DNA of 64,000 nt from Auriscalpium vulgare (Eukaryota > Basidiomycota > Agaricomycetes > Russulales > Auriscalpiaceae). Position 1 is the stretch's first letter. Every line of letters starts with the position of its first letter. Below are positions 25,101 through 37,109 of the stretch, piece by piece. The DNA lies in assembly GCA_019915015.1 (NCBI GenBank), contig JAHBBC010000001.1, forward strand, positions 3,472,001 through 3,536,000. Reading direction: 5' to 3'. The notes under the pieces were generated by a model. It saw only the letters and a list, made by a program, of their open reading frames with translations. It did no database searches and had not been told where the DNA came from. The position numbers and the translations under genes were made by a program.

Positions 25101-26428
25101 GTCGGTGTGGTAGAAGGAAGCCCGACTCCAACTCCAGCTGTACGAGTCCCAAGTCCTGGTTTTGGTGTCCGCACAGAAGGAGACGATGGAGTCGACAGTG
25201 TGGTTGTTGACGACGGTGAAAGGACGCTGCCATTGCGAGTAGGACTGCCTCCAGACTGCCGCCGTGATTCCTGCTCGCGGGCTTCACGTAGTTTGACCAT
25301 CAGCGCATTTCCGTTCGCCAGGTCAGCGGAGAAAGTACCAACAGGCGGACCTGTCTTCGTGCGGGTTCGTGCAGACGGCGTCACAGTCCGTGAGGGCACT
25401 CTGCTGGTCGACATGGCAGGGGTAATTCGGCCACTCGTCGAGCTATGCGGTGTAAAGCGACCCGCCGTTCCGAAGATGGATGGGGTGACACGGCCAGAGA
25501 CGGAGGGTGTGACACGACCGCCTCGAGAGGAAGCGACGGAAGACGGCCTTGAGATGGATCCGATTCCAGTCGTCGGGGGCGACAGCTTCGCGGTAGCAAC
25601 GAAGACGCCGCATTTCGGTGGGCATCTGAAGTAGTGTTTACTAAAAGGACGTGGGCAGTTAGCCACTATTACATGAAGTCGAGTAGCAGTCAGCGTTGAT
25701 GCAAGAAGGGATCATGGCGATTCCTTGTGACCAAAAGATATGTATGGTCCCATATCATGTCGTAGAGTGGTGGAGAGAGTGAGGGTGCTATTGACTGTCT
25801 CGTGTGGTGAAAGTGGAACACTTCAGGCAGCGACTCACCCGTTCACGGACCCGTCATTCTTCCCCATCCCGAGGAAGCCCCCGCTAAGTTCGACGCCTGC
25901 CCATTGCCCAGCCTTGCCATCGATCTCCCCGAGGTAGCGCAGGGTGCCTTCGAACCCCAAGCTCTCGATTCTGACGTTGTCTCCAACTTCGAAGGACTTG
26001 TCAAGCCTGCTAGAGCTCCTAAAGAATGTGTCTGACTGCCTGCTGGGTGGCCGGGCTGTGGGAGTCTTGGTACGACTGGCAGAAAATCGCGTCGCTGCAG
26101 GTGTCGAACCTGCAGCGGACGAGGTTGACGCGACAGAGGGTGGTCGACCCGTAACGGACCTTCGGCCAGACAGGGCGAGCGAGCCATTTGCCTTGGGAGA
26201 CAGTGACGCGCCGGTCGCGTCGCTGGCACGTCCGTTACGGTGGTGGGCTGGGTCGTTGGCCTTCACGGCCTCGTTGAAAGCACGCATGGCATCTGGATCT
26301 GGAGTGGGGATTGCAGAGTGCTGGGAGGCACTCGAAGTCGACCTAACCCTTCCGGGGGTGGGTATGCCTGTCGACTTGCCTGGGGCGGGTATTCCTGACT
26401 GGCGTGGTTTTGCTGGAGTGGTGGACAT
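22196..26428 (-). CDS. CLIP-170 family microtubule plus-end tracking protein
   Basis: Binds growing microtubule ends and links them to the cortex and dynein. Ten exons: 26428-25839, 25640-24308, 24257-23784, 23729-23487, 23435-23206, 23157-22863, 22799-22731, 22689-22630, 22573-22562 and 22507-22196 (3618 nt, 1205 aa). A Ser/Pro-rich basic leader precedes one CAP-Gly domain (about 165-225): DNVRIESLGFEGTLRYLG, GQWAGVEL and GKNDGSVNG, then the expected KHYFRC across a 198-nt intron. Next come a Ser/Thr/Pro-rich basic stretch and about 750 residues of coiled coil. The C terminus has zinc knuckles (CEICEQPGHDIFSCH, CDDCESHGHLSADCPH). Exon 9 is a 12-nt microexon encoding IYRE. A 50-nt intron joins exons 2 and 3. 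Single CAP-Gly plus zinc knuckles fits fungal Tip1/CLIP proteins. Confidence 0.92.
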
Positions 26429-26546
26429 GGCGGGGATGAAGCTTGCAGTTCGCAGGCCTAGGGCGAGAGGCAGCCGCTACCGTTGGTTCCAAGATGCTAC
26501 AGTAGTAGTCACATGACCCAAGACGCGCGGCTCTGCTTATTTCAAT

Positions 26547-28467
26547 TTACTCTTCTTCGTCCGTCTCGTCATCGCCTCCTGACTCCGACTCTTCGTTCCC
26601 TGCATCCTCTTCCCCGCCAGCCGTCCAGTCAGATACCTCCAGTTTCTCGTGTTTGAATGAACCTGTGATTCCCGCTCGGATCGCGCCACACCCGCACATA
26701 AACGTGTAGTGCTCACCGGCCGCATCGACTTCATACCCAGCCTGCGTGAGGCAGCGCACAAGTTCAGCCTTCGCCCCTACTTTCGTATTCTTGCCAAGGA
26801 TGCTACCGTCGAGTTTCGCACTGCAATGAACGTTACTTCCATTCCAGTCCCACCACAGATGGAGCAACTCACCCATCACCGACGACACAGTGATCCAATA
26901 ATATGCACCCCACGATCCTCACCGACCTGCCGATTACGCAATGTTTGCCAATAACTGACCGCTTGATTGTTGTCCGCTCTCCAACCTTCGTGGATGTCCC
27001 AACCATGGAGTCGTTCGATATTTGCGACTTCACGTCTATCAGTGACCGATTTTCCGGGTCTGTAGGGAGGGCATACGTCGTCAGGCTGAGAAACTAAAAA
27101 TATGCGAGATATCAGTCATGTGCAAGACGTGAGGACATTTCACTGACGTGGCGATTTAGCTCAAGCAGAGTGGGCAGGTTGTTCGCGCGACCGGCAAAGC
27201 CGCCCTCATGCACAATTAGCCCAACTCGGAGGCTGACCGCGGGGATACCGTCGTCAATATGCCCTATCGGTGAAGGAGGACCCGACAGGGGCATCGGCTT
27301 GTGTGCAGGGGAATCTGTTGAGTCGTCCGATGGATGATGCCTTCCATATGTCAACCCGCTGTAAAGAGTCGAGTGCCGTAGAGCCAAGACTTGAGAGACG
27401 TTCGCCTGCGAGGGTTGCAACGCTACGAGAGATGTGAGACTGCTGTTTCTCGAGAGGAGCAGGATATCCATACTCTTGCTATACTTTTGCTGCTTCGTTC
27501 GCTGATAATGGAGTTTGCAAAGCCAAGGTACGAACTCTTCCCGGAATGAGTCAAACTCAGACTTTCGGTGGAGAACATCGAGTACCGATCTCTTGCATAC
27601 GTATACATGCGAGTCTTGATAACGAGAGGACAGACTCGTCCGCGCGTACCTAACGGCCATTTAGAGAATGTCGCACAATAGCAAATACGATGGCATACCG
27701 AGAGAGCAAGGACATTCGCAACTCGAGCTCTTCGCCGTTCCGGTCTAGGTCATCTAAGGTGTCGACGTGCAGCAGAGTCCCAGACTGCCTGTCCCACACG
27801 ATTGGGATAGCCGTTGGTGCCGAGCCCCAGTCTTCTGGCACAGCGCCCTTTTCCGGCCGCTGGGCTTGGTACCAGCACGCCGTGACAATGGCACCATCCA
27901 GGTGGGATTCAATGCGATATTTGTTCAGCAATGACGTCAGGGTCAGGCCCGCGGGGGGGATGAAGTCGCAGGGAAGAAGGACAAAGTCTTGCTGGATGCG
28001 GTGCGAGAAATGCTTGAGGACGGTGCATGTGCCGACGGTGAGGTTCTGGGTTTCGTCGTAGGTCTGGACATCAACATGCAAAGAGGGATACGATGACGAT
28101 GACGTGTCTGAATGTATATGATGGGATATCCGTGATCGATGTGCGGTTGGACATATCAGTAGAACCTCTGTTGCGGTGAATACACAAGGATTACCATGGC
28201 GAGTGGCAAGCCGTACCGGTGATTCCTGATTGCTCAAGCCAAGTTAATGGGTAATCTATCATTGGTCTGTTAGCGATAGGGAGAAGGGCCTTAGGGCAAG
28301 GTTCATCGCCATGGTCGCTGGTGAGAGGAAGCAATCTACGCAGGATGCTCAAGAGAGCGCTGCTGGAAGTGCAATAGAGGCACGCACTCGTTTCCGAAAC
28401 CGGCCAGCACGACGGCTAAAAATTCTCGGGAGGCAAGCTTTGTGGACGACGACTCTTCAAAGTCCAT
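26547..28467 (-). CDS. GCD1: eIF2B gamma subunit (translation initiation GDP-exchange factor)
   Basis: Part of the eIF2B complex that recharges eIF2 with GTP; target of the integrated stress response. The start MDFEESSS at 28467 leads, over introns at 28387-28336 and 28216-28168, to the nucleotidyltransferase-like segment FLAVVLAGFGNELLPLTS, EPCPKALLPIANRPMIDYPL and TEVLLICP. Then FVLLPCDFIPPAGLTL, VYVCKRSVLDVL and ANNLPTLLELNRHVS follow. The C-terminal left-handed beta-helix is visible as STKVGERTTIKRSVIGKHC and LDGSILGKNTKVGAKAELV, ending in an acidic tail. The usual catalytic residues of the fold are not required in this subunit. Divergent from the kinase gene. Confidence 0.93.
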
Positions 28468-28747
28468 GGCACGTTGCACTACTGAAGGAGGTGTGGTTGC
28501 TGCTGGGGTACTGTCGGACTCGGTGACTCGGCGGATCTAACAACTGCCCCAGGGTTAGGGTCTATCTAGCTGCTCCGAGTCCGACTCTGGCTGCTGGCAA
28601 GCTCGCTCAACAGCTCTCTTCTCGCCGTCTGTGAGCTCTACGACCCTCTGTCTTCCGGAAGTCGCAGCTCATCACAGCTTCATAGCTCTCCCACGGTATC
28701 CCACAGCGCTCCCTGTAAATGCCGCAGCCCACCGTTCCACGCGAAGC
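28468..28747. promoter_or_regulatory. shared upstream region of eIF2B gamma and Ste20-type kinase
   Basis: 280 bp between two divergent starts. CT-rich on the plus strand near the kinase start (ctctgtcttccgg, ccctctg). No TATA box recognised. Confidence 0.45.
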
Positions 28748-31624
28748 ATGACCCAGCCTTCCGTTCACCAACTCTACAAGTGCCTCGAGAGGGTGGGCAA
28801 GGGCTCCTATGGGTCCGTCTATAAGGGCGTCCATCTTCCTACCGGAAATGTGGTCGCTTTGAAGATCATCGATCTCGATACCGAAGACGACGACGTCGCC
28901 GCCATCCAGAGCGAAGTCGCCTTCCTCACCCAGCTACGCGACGGTCCCAACATCACCCAATACTACGGCTGCTATCTGGATGGCCCCCGCGTATGGATAG
29001 CCATGGAGTTGGCCCAAGGTGGCAGCATTCTCAGTCTCATGAAAGCGTCGCCCAATGGATGCCTCGAGGAGAAGTACGTGGTCGTAGTCTCACGCGAGGT
29101 GCTCGATGCGCTCCGCTTCTTGCACAAGAACAATACCATCCACCGAGATCTGAAAGCGGCAAACGTACTCGTCTCTGGTACTGGGAAGGTCATGCTTTGC
29201 GATTTCGGTGTCTCTGCTGTGTTGTCGACATCCTCCAGCAAGCGAAACACTTTTATCGGCACGCCATACTGGATGGCTCCAGAAGTTGCAAAGGCAGCCA
29301 CTCACTCGTCTTACGACACGAAGGCCGACATCTGGAGTGTTGGCATCATGCTATACGAGATGATAAAAGGCGCTCCCCCAAACTCTCACATCATGCCGGA
29401 GAAGGTCGTTCAATTGATTCCCACTATGAAACCACCGCGGTTGGCAGAAGGAGAAGCGAGTAAGGAGCTACGCGAATTCTCCCTTTTGTGTCTCAATGAG
29501 GTGCCTTCTGAGGTGCGTTTTATGCTTGTTGATGGAGGGTTGTCACTCACGAGTCCTCCCAGCGGTTAACGGCGGAGGATCTGCTGAAGCATAAGTGGAT
29601 CACGAAGTCAGCGAAGGTGCCAACCACCATACTGAAGGATCTCATTCTCCGCTACGATGCATGGGCAAAGACAGGGGACGGCAGCGCGGTCGACCCGCAG
29701 GAACCTTTTCCATGGGAACAGTGCGTCTCCGCATAACACCTTGGTCTGATTCCGCGTCTGACGCTCATATTCTTAGGACCACGGAATCTGATACAGACGA
29801 TACGCAATGGGAGTACGACACCGTTCGCAGTCGAGCGTTGTCCGTTCATGGCGGAATAAGCGAAGACGCGGCCACCATTCGCCCGCCCAACGCGAAACTT
29901 CCAGCATCACTGCGGCTCCTCTTCGAAGACGATAACACTAGCTCTCCAGACCCGTATCGAATTCCAGGATTTGCTGCGGGGTCGCCTTTGCCCAAGGACG
30001 CAGTTTTGCAGAACCTCGCCCCACCCATCTCTGTGTCGTCGTCCGCCACTTCGCGGGATCGCAGTGCAGTCAGACGCGGCCTCGTCACCAATGGTAGCTT
30101 CGATGACGGGCCCAATTTGAGCAAAGCAAGCTTCGCCTTTCCTCCCCGCGCTGATTCGCGCGGACGATCGAGATTGGGTACCGGTGCATCCGCCCCCGAA
30201 GACGAGAACTTCCCTGACACACCTCTGGTACACGCTCGAGACAGGCACTTGGGAGTGCCCTCTCGTGGCCCGTCCCCTACGGAAGCAAGCCCTGCGCAGT
30301 CGCACTTACTTGCCGGTCGCGATTCGTCACGCGCGGGCCTGAGCTACAAAGACGTCCGCTCCTCCAAGGGGTTCTCCGATATCGCAATACCTCTTTCATC
30401 CACTCCCTCCGACTTCGATGTGGTGTCGGATGCTACTATGCGGCGTCCTGCCTCGCGAAATCTGCCAGCCCACAATGACATCGGTCAAGTCAGTGCGCAC
30501 AACGATCAGATGTTCCCGGCCGACTTTCACTTTCCTGCCGCGTCTTCTACAGATACCACTGCCGCTGGACTGTCGGCATGGGCGACTCCGCAGCGCCGCA
30601 CGCACAATAGAACCTCGCCTACGCATGTCAGTGCCTCCAGTGTTTCCGTGTCTTCACAATCACTTCACCACCCGACGCATTCGCTGGACGTACCCATCTC
30701 GGCGGGTCCCTCCCGCCGACTTGCCCTTCCTAGCTTGGTAGCTCCTCCGCCAACGCTGGGCCGGTCGCACTCTGCTACACCATTCACAGAAGATGCCGGT
30801 CAAGATCTCCAATTCGGTAGTTCGTCAGGGGCTTTGAAGACACCTACAAGGCGCCCGAGTTTACACAGACTGGCATCTCTCGCAGTGATGGAGACGCTAC
30901 CGTCGCCCATACCTCCAATCAAGCCCTTTGGAAAAGCTGCACGAGACCGCAGTGGCAGCTCTGGCGGCGGCGCAACTGATCATTCAACCATGCCAGGCCT
31001 GAAGGATGTTTTAAAGGTGAATAGCTTGAGCTCCGCTACCCGTTCATATCTAAACAAATACATGGGTGACAGATACCGGCTTTGAGCTCAGAACATCATC
31101 TGGGGATGCCTGACTTACTTCCGCCTTCTCCTTCCGCCCCCGCTACCAACCTGAAGCCATTCACGACTACGTCTAGCGGTCTCAAGCCATATGCTCTACC
31201 CCTAGAGCACGGCCAGTCTCCGCTTGCTATGCAATCAAACGGCACCTCCAAGGCCCACGCCGCTACGTTGTCCGCCCTCGCCAATGGTGAATCTCATCTG
31301 CCGCATATTGACTCGCATCGACGGAATCCATCCATCACGTCGAATTCTCCATCTCCGCGGGAAATACTGATTCGCCCTCTTGATTTCCGGAACGTTATGG
31401 CTTCGCATGAGGACACACACACTGAACTAGGCCGCATCGTGGACGACCTCATCCAACTGCTGTCCATGACGGAGGCCGGTTTCAGTGAACTGTTGAATGG
31501 CGCAGTCGAGGATCGGATAGACGAGGAACAAGAAGATTTACTCCTGCTTGAGCCGCGCATGGAGAATAGGGACACTGACTCCAGTAAGATGGCGGACAGT
31601 TCCTTGGCACTTGCTATCCGCTAA
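28748..31624 (+). CDS. GCK-III/Ste20-type Ser/Thr protein kinase (Nak1/Kic1/MST3-like)
   Basis: Germinal-centre-type kinase of the fungal polarity/RAM-MOR network. Exons 28748-29512, 29563-29720, 29777-31016 and 31073-31624 sum to 2715 nt (904 aa). The kinase domain occupies about residues 10-265: glycine loop VGKGSYGSVYKG, catalytic HRDLKAANVL, DFGVSA, activation segment TFIGTPYWMAPEV and DIWSVG, closing with LTAEDLLKHKWI. Just after, PWEQTTESDTDDTQWE is typical of the GCK-III subgroup. The remaining ~600 residues are Ser/Pro-rich and look disordered, except a helical acidic end (GRIVDDLIQLLSMTE). An upstream in-frame ATG exists at 28631, but 28748 gives the standard short N terminus. Confidence 0.93.
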
Positions 31625-32148
31625 CACTTAGCTTACGATTGACCGCCCAGAGAGATTACTATATTGTACAACACTTCACGACCTAGTCTAAAGCAAGTAT
31701 CGTATCATCTAATCTCGTCATCTGACTGCTGTGCCCGCTGTCTGATGAGTAATGAGTCAGCCCCAAGTATGATGGTAACGCCTGCGCGCCGTCCCAGTTC
31801 CCGCTAACTTCGTATTCGGCAGATTGATCAGTCCGCCTCGCGGCGGACTCGTTATTGAAGGAAATCAGTAAATTAGTCAGTAGTATAGATAGCTAGCTAC
31901 GTGTTTTGTATCTAGTTAGTCTCTCTTGAACCCGGACTTTTCCCCACTCACTCTGGTCTCTTGAGAGTTCTCTTCCTTGCAACCCGTGTTCTAGCATCCA
32001 CTCTCGACTATCCTCAAGCCCAACAGCATCAAGATAGTTCCGAGAGGCCGCTAGTCTCACATTTTTTGAGTGTTTAGTTCGCTTTCTATTCCCTTTTCCC
32101 CAAACCTGTGTCGGACTGATCACCCGCACACGCTATCTATATTTTGAA
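31625..32148. other. intergenic region, no gene recognised
   Basis: 3' region of the kinase gene, then about 400 bp of lower-GC sequence with no supported frame, up to the hAT-like terminus. Confidence 0.55.
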
Positions 32149-33460
32149 TAGTGGTGTGCACGGCTTGGCCTGAGGCCAAAAGCCCGGCCAAGCCGAGCCC
32201 TCGTAGGCCAGGCCGAGCCAAGCCAACAACGCTGGCTTGCTGAAGGCTTTGGCCCGGCCACTCCGCTGGAAAGCCCGAGCCAAGCCCTCAGGCCCTGGGC
32301 TTTCAGACTTGCGGAGTTAAATATTAGACATGACTTACATAAACTGTACAGTTTGTCTGCTGCGTCGAGGGCTTGCCTAAATGTAGTCGAGGGATGAGGA
32401 GAAGCTCTCTAAGACGCGCTTGCATTTTACCTTCCGGTGACAGCTCGATATGGCAGGTCACGACGCCGACACTGGCGCCGGCAACGCTTCTTCGCACCGC
32501 TCGAAGCGTATCCCTATCATCACCGCCAAGCTTGCAGACACAGCAAACACCGCAATATCTGCTCTTTCTGCGCACAAGCATGGAATACAGCGTCATCTTG
32601 CGAAGGCAGCCAAGGCAGCGGCGGCTGCACAACACTTGAAGACCTCCGAGTCAGCCCCCGCTGAACAACGCCCGAATCAGTCGAGCGGCGGCACCTCTGC
32701 TCTGACACCAGACGATCCCAATGCACCACGATGGTTGTCTCCTTCGTCAAGTAGCCATCCACATCCTCCGTCCTCTCGTGCACCCTCTCCTGCTACTAGC
32801 GCAGCTTCTGAGAAACATGGGGCTGCAGGATCTCCTTCCGATGGCGACGGATCTGCTGCTAGTGACGCATCTGAGTTGTTAGCTCCGGCCAAAAGACCTA
32901 GTAAGCATTACGATATAGCTCGCAGACATGTTTCTGATGATGATGTTATAGAAAAGAAGAAGCAGCGACAGCAAAATGTCTCACCACCCGGCACCACTGC
33001 AGCAACAGCTCCTGAAGTCGACGCTCGAGGGTTCTATCGTGATGTTGAGGGTATAGACCTCACGGCAACCTCACGATCGCACAGCAAGGATACAAATAAG
33101 GATGTCGACAACTTCTTCGGGCCCACGTACGAGATGGGTGGCGTGAACGGCGAGAAGCGGAGGAAGTATTGTGACTGTAAGCTATGTGGCAGGTACGTCA
33201 TTCCAAGTCCCCAGTGGCAACCATACTGACGATGATCAGGAATAAAAAGCGGCTGGTCAGCGATACTTCCACGCTGCGTCGTCATCTTCAGGCTACGCAT
33301 AAGGTGCGCGCTTGCATATCTCTCAGATGTGGCAGCTTGCTTAAATCGCACAACGATTAATTCAGGGTGCGCACAACGAGTGGGCATTGAAGTCCGACTG
33401 TGTCAAGAACCCAGTCAGCAATGACCTAAGTCAAGAGCCTTCCAAGCCATAACTTGCGAC
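32149..33460 (+). mobile_element. hAT transposon, 5' part only
   Basis: The left end tagtggtgtgcacgg fits hAT termini in fungi, and is followed (32163-32300) by many alternating GGCTTGGCC / GGCCAAGCC / GCCCGGCCAAGCC motifs, the subterminal clusters where hAT transposases bind. A BED-finger exon lies inside. The element stops where a retroelement gag begins; no right terminus is found, so most of the transposase and the 3' end are gone. Confidence 0.75.
32450..33450 (+). pseudogene. hAT transposase N terminus with BED-type zinc finger (truncated)
   Basis: ORF begins MAGHDADTGAGNASS with a Ser/Ala/Pro-rich leader, then VDNFFGPTYEMGGVNG, frequent in fungal hAT proteins. The BED finger reads CDCKLCG, then over an intron (about 33194-33239) RNKKRLVSDTSTLRRHLQATH: Cys-x2-Cys and His-x4-His. 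A second intron (about 33304-33364) leads to GAHNEWALKSDCV, then a stop at about 33450. The dimerisation and DDE/RNase H parts are absent. Confidence 0.75.
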
Positions 33461-35012
33461 GATGCCACTCTCTAACCCGATCACGAAGGAAGTCGCCTGT
33501 GATGCGACTGGGCACGAAGGTACCGTTGGGCAAGGTAACCTTTCCGTCCGTGTTCCGAGCGACTATGTCTGCCCGAATATCTTCTTCGACTGCGGGGCAC
33601 GCGGAGATGCAATGATCGGAAGCTCCATCGTACAGGCATCGACCTGCCAGGCGCTGCATGTTCGCGTTGGGGACAGCAGCTGGGGCGACTGCGACTGGTG
33701 CCGCCGCAGCCTGTTGAGTCACGCCTGGGAGTGCGCCTCCCTGCATCAGTGTTCGGACGAACGATGCGATGATGTCCTCGGCCTTAACTGCGGGCTGAGG
33801 GGTCTGCGACTGTGGAGCTGGGGCTGGCGGGTTTGCGACGATGGTCGGAGCGGTCGTAGAGGTAGCGGTGGTGGCTCCTCGGATGTCCCTCGAGACCGAC
33901 TGAAGCGCGAAGCGAGCAGCGCTATTGACGTCGGCGACCTCGTAGCTGTCGCCTGGGACCACATCGGGCTTCTTGACTTGCAGTCGAGCCTCGATGCGCG
34001 GCCAAAGGTAGTCGGGGATCCCACGCGGAAAATCACTCTTCTGCTGCATGTCGGAGTACCGATGATGCCGGATGAGGAATCTGGAGATCGTGATGAACGA
34101 TCGGTAGTAGGCAGCGAAGTCGTCGAGCGTGACCATGTACGTGCGACGCGTGTCGGAGATGAGCGATTCGAGGTCGGAAGTGGAGTAGGTGCGATCCTCA
34201 TTGGCGGTGGGGTAGAGTGCCTTGATCTCGGCCTTGAACACGTCGTATGTGCCCGTGAAGCCTGGCAGAGCCTCGAAACAATCGGCGACCTCGATCGGGA
34301 CATAGCGTTGTACCCAATTTTTCTTCTGCTGGTCGGTGAGACCAGACTGCGCCGCAAGCGTCTCGAGGTCGGAAAAGAATCGCCTGATGGATCGCGGATT
34401 TTCTTCATCAAAAACGGGGGCGGTCTTTGAACCGCGGGGGGGCATAGGAGTAGCTATCGGAAGCGGTGCGACAGGTGGTACGGCAGCTATGGTTGTTGCG
34501 GGAGGGGGGATATAGGCGATCGGAGCTGTGACTGGTCCGACGTTGGGAGTCGGAGAGGGTGGAGTGATCGGAGTCGGAGGGTGCGATGGACGTGAAGGAG
34601 TCGATGGGGTCAAAGGTGTGAGAGCAGGCGACGGTGTTCGGAACCCGCCTGGGATGTGTGGGTGATCGAGTAGTTCGAACGACTCGCTTCCGGAGGTGCT
34701 CGGAAGGTGATTGTGAGTCGCGTCCGGGCTGGGGACTTCGTCGAAGAGATCTCCGACGAGCGTGGGGGATCCGGGGATAGCAGGTGGGGGTACGACGAAG
34801 CTTTGTCGGACTTCGTCGGCGAGAGCGGAGGAACGGGTGTGGCGTTGATTGGGGAAGGGGGAAGGCGCTGGCGCTTGCTTCGGAGGAATCCTGACTGAAA
34901 CCCTCGCGGTGGGCTCCAAAAGTGATGGACACCACCAGGTAGTAGGGCGGAATGTGTAGATAGAGCACCAATCCCTAGAGCGCTGAAGAAGTGTCGGTGT
35001 ATGTGCGAGCAA
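33426..35012 (-). pseudogene. Gypsy-type retrotransposon gag, without pol
   Basis: Long minus-strand frame. A Pro/Ser/Thr-rich leader is followed by a gag capsid-like helical region (RRFFSDLETLAAQSGLTD, NWVQRYVPIEVADCFEALPG, YPTANEDRTYSTSDLE, FRGIPDYLWPRIE-like) and a zinc-knuckle-like RCLYDGASDHCISAC, in which the second Cys of CCHC is Asp. It ends with LPNGTFVPSRITGDFLRD, the usual tail before pol in Agaricomycete Gypsy elements. No protease, RT or integrase follows; the 3' end runs into the hAT fragment. True gag start is probably downstream of the first Met, since 34930-35012 resembles LTR-end sequence. Confidence 0.75.
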
Positions 35013-36180
35013 GCGTCAGGAGTCCCGGAGTAAGCGACGACCGTCTCCGATCAAGTACAACGCGCTCCGATTGAGAGCGCAGGTCGGAAAGGCAAGAGCG
35101 ACGCAACTGAGCGTCCGCGACCGATCAGAAGACAAGACCAACGACAGACGATGACGAAGGGCTGCGACGCGACTGCGATCGAGTGCTCGAGCAAAGGCAA
35201 CAACAATGGAACAAGATGAGGACGATAAGACGTGAAGCGAGAACAAAGGGCGATGGCTGAGGTGAAGGCGCGAGAACAGTCAACCGACGTTGACCGCTAT
35301 ACGATACGACGGCGACGAGAGCGCACAAATGTGCTCGGAGCGATGAGGGGGGAACGTAACTTGCATTTCACAGAGTATCCGACGACTATTTATACGTTGC
35401 GACGAGTACAGTGCGTGTCCGATCGAGTAAGTACGGAAACATCGGAAAGACAAAAGAAAAGATAGCGGTGTCGTATCAAATGGTGCGGACAATGTGCGAG
35501 AGTCATGCGACGGTCAGACAATGAAGAACGAGGCGGGGGACGATGTCGAGCGAACAATCAGCGCTGTCAAAGGACAAAGAAAACGGCGCGGGAAACGATC
35601 CGCTCTGTCGTTGACTGTGGGAAACAGCGTCAGGGAGCGCGGGAATAGACAACGCGCGCCATATCGAGCACTATAGCGACGGTCCGATGACGAGGACACG
35701 AGGATGCACCTTCCAATTGCGAACGTTCGGAAAGCAACACTTCCGACGCGCGTTGCGTCTGGGTCACGCGTCGATCGCAAAGCGCTCGTGACTACGAGAG
35801 GACAGGCCGTGTCGATAGACGCTAGGGTACGTCGGAGGGAAGCGGGCGAGTCAGTAGCGCTGAGTCGGAGGACGTCGGGGTAGTCGGGATCGTGGGGCGG
35901 ACAATGCGCGAGCGGACAATGGATGACTGAGGCGGTACTCGGATGGCGTGAGAGCTCCGGAGTTGCGTAGCGCCGAGCGTGTCTGTCGTGCGACCAGGCT
36001 GTGCGAGTCTGATGGAAATCTGATGCGTCGTGACGGGCGTGGGAAATGCTGTGCTAGCGAGCGTGTGGCGACTGGGGGCACGTGGTGCGGGCAGCGTGGG
36101 AGTCGGCGGGGTGTTCCAATCGTGGCGCAGGAAGGCCGAGGTCACGTGACCGAGGACTTGGTCAAAAATGCGAAAAGACA
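35013..36180 (-). mobile_element. probable LTR / 5' leader of the gag element
   Basis: Purine-skewed (AG on plus) gene-free sequence upstream of gag. At 34930-34980 it contains ggtagtaggg followed by ccaatccctagag, which also starts the solo LTR at 38536 (ggtagtagggtgg and ctatccctagagc). Both therefore belong to related LTRs on the minus strand. The outer boundary, near 36180, is not precisely defined. Confidence 0.5.
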
Positions 36181-37045
36181 GTCGAGATCCCCTCCCAGCG
36201 CGGGACGGGGCTTGTCACCGTCCTCATCGACAACCCCTCGAACACCACACAGAACATTGGATCCTTCTGGTGTGTAGCTAATATCTAATCTTCCTGCGTA
36301 TTACTTACTGTGAATGCGGGGTCAATAGCAGTCGCAGCTCCCAAGGGCCAGACTTAGCGCGGTCCGCGCGGTCAGTCAGACCTCAACATCTTGACAAACT
36401 GGAGAAAAGCAGTGTGCAGCTTGATTTCTATAAGCGTGCATTATGTTTTACTGACACATCATTGCATGCTCGTCAACTACTGTGCGTCCGCTGCATAAGT
36501 CGGCCGTGCGGTATGTTGATTGCATTACATCGCTGCTGCACCTGCATTACCTTGGTAGCATTCTTCGCACTCAGCCACCTTGGTGTCTAAGCCCATCCAT
36601 GTGATGGCCCCACACTGCTCAGAGCCATCACCAACATATCTGCACGTTCAACTGGGACGGTGTATAACCGTTCATGTGAGTCAACTCAGCTTCCTCCCGT
36701 TTCCCTCAGGTTGACCGGGCATGCACGCAGGTCAAGGCAATATATCATGAATTATGGTGCACCCGTCGCAGTCGCAACACATGGCCACACCGCTGTATAA
36801 TCGCTCTGCACGTATTAGCATGCGGAGGCAGGTAAGCTGCGCCGATTCACCCATCATAGATGCTACTCCTACACCTCGATGCTCTGCATACAACAAACGC
36901 TCTCACAGCATGCCAAATTCCCGATCGGAGAGGCACACTTATCTGTGCAGAAGATCACGCCAGGTTCTTACGCTTCTCTTCCTCATCGCCTCATTGCGCC
37001 TCTCAGCCGACCCACACCCATGGTGCGCGCGCTTGTTCTGCAACC
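36181..37045. other. intergenic sequence, no gene recognised
   Basis: Begins with a short open stretch reading GTGLVTVLIDNPSNTTQN (about 36210-36270), perhaps an exon relic of an unknown gene, then about 750 bp without supported frames, moderately AT-rich. Confidence 0.4.
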
Positions 37046-37053
37046 TATATAAG
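37046..37053 (+). promoter_or_regulatory. TATA box
   Basis: tatataag within caacctatataagtcc, 57 bp before the ATG of the RNase H1-N-like gene, followed by a pyrimidine-rich run. Position and match are good for a fungal core promoter. Confidence 0.55.
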
Positions 37054-37109
37054 TCCGCCCACCGATCGCCGCCGCTTTACACCCAACCTCCATCATCTGG
37101 AATTTCGCC

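Noticed and set aside
33462..34430. 322-codon plus-strand frame antisense to gag
   Set aside because: Gag on the minus strand has clear capsid and knuckle features; this one has none.
36082..36288. Frame containing GTGLVTVLIDNPSNTTQN as a gene
   Set aside because: Too short, no family match and no consistent splice partners; only noted as a possible exon relic.
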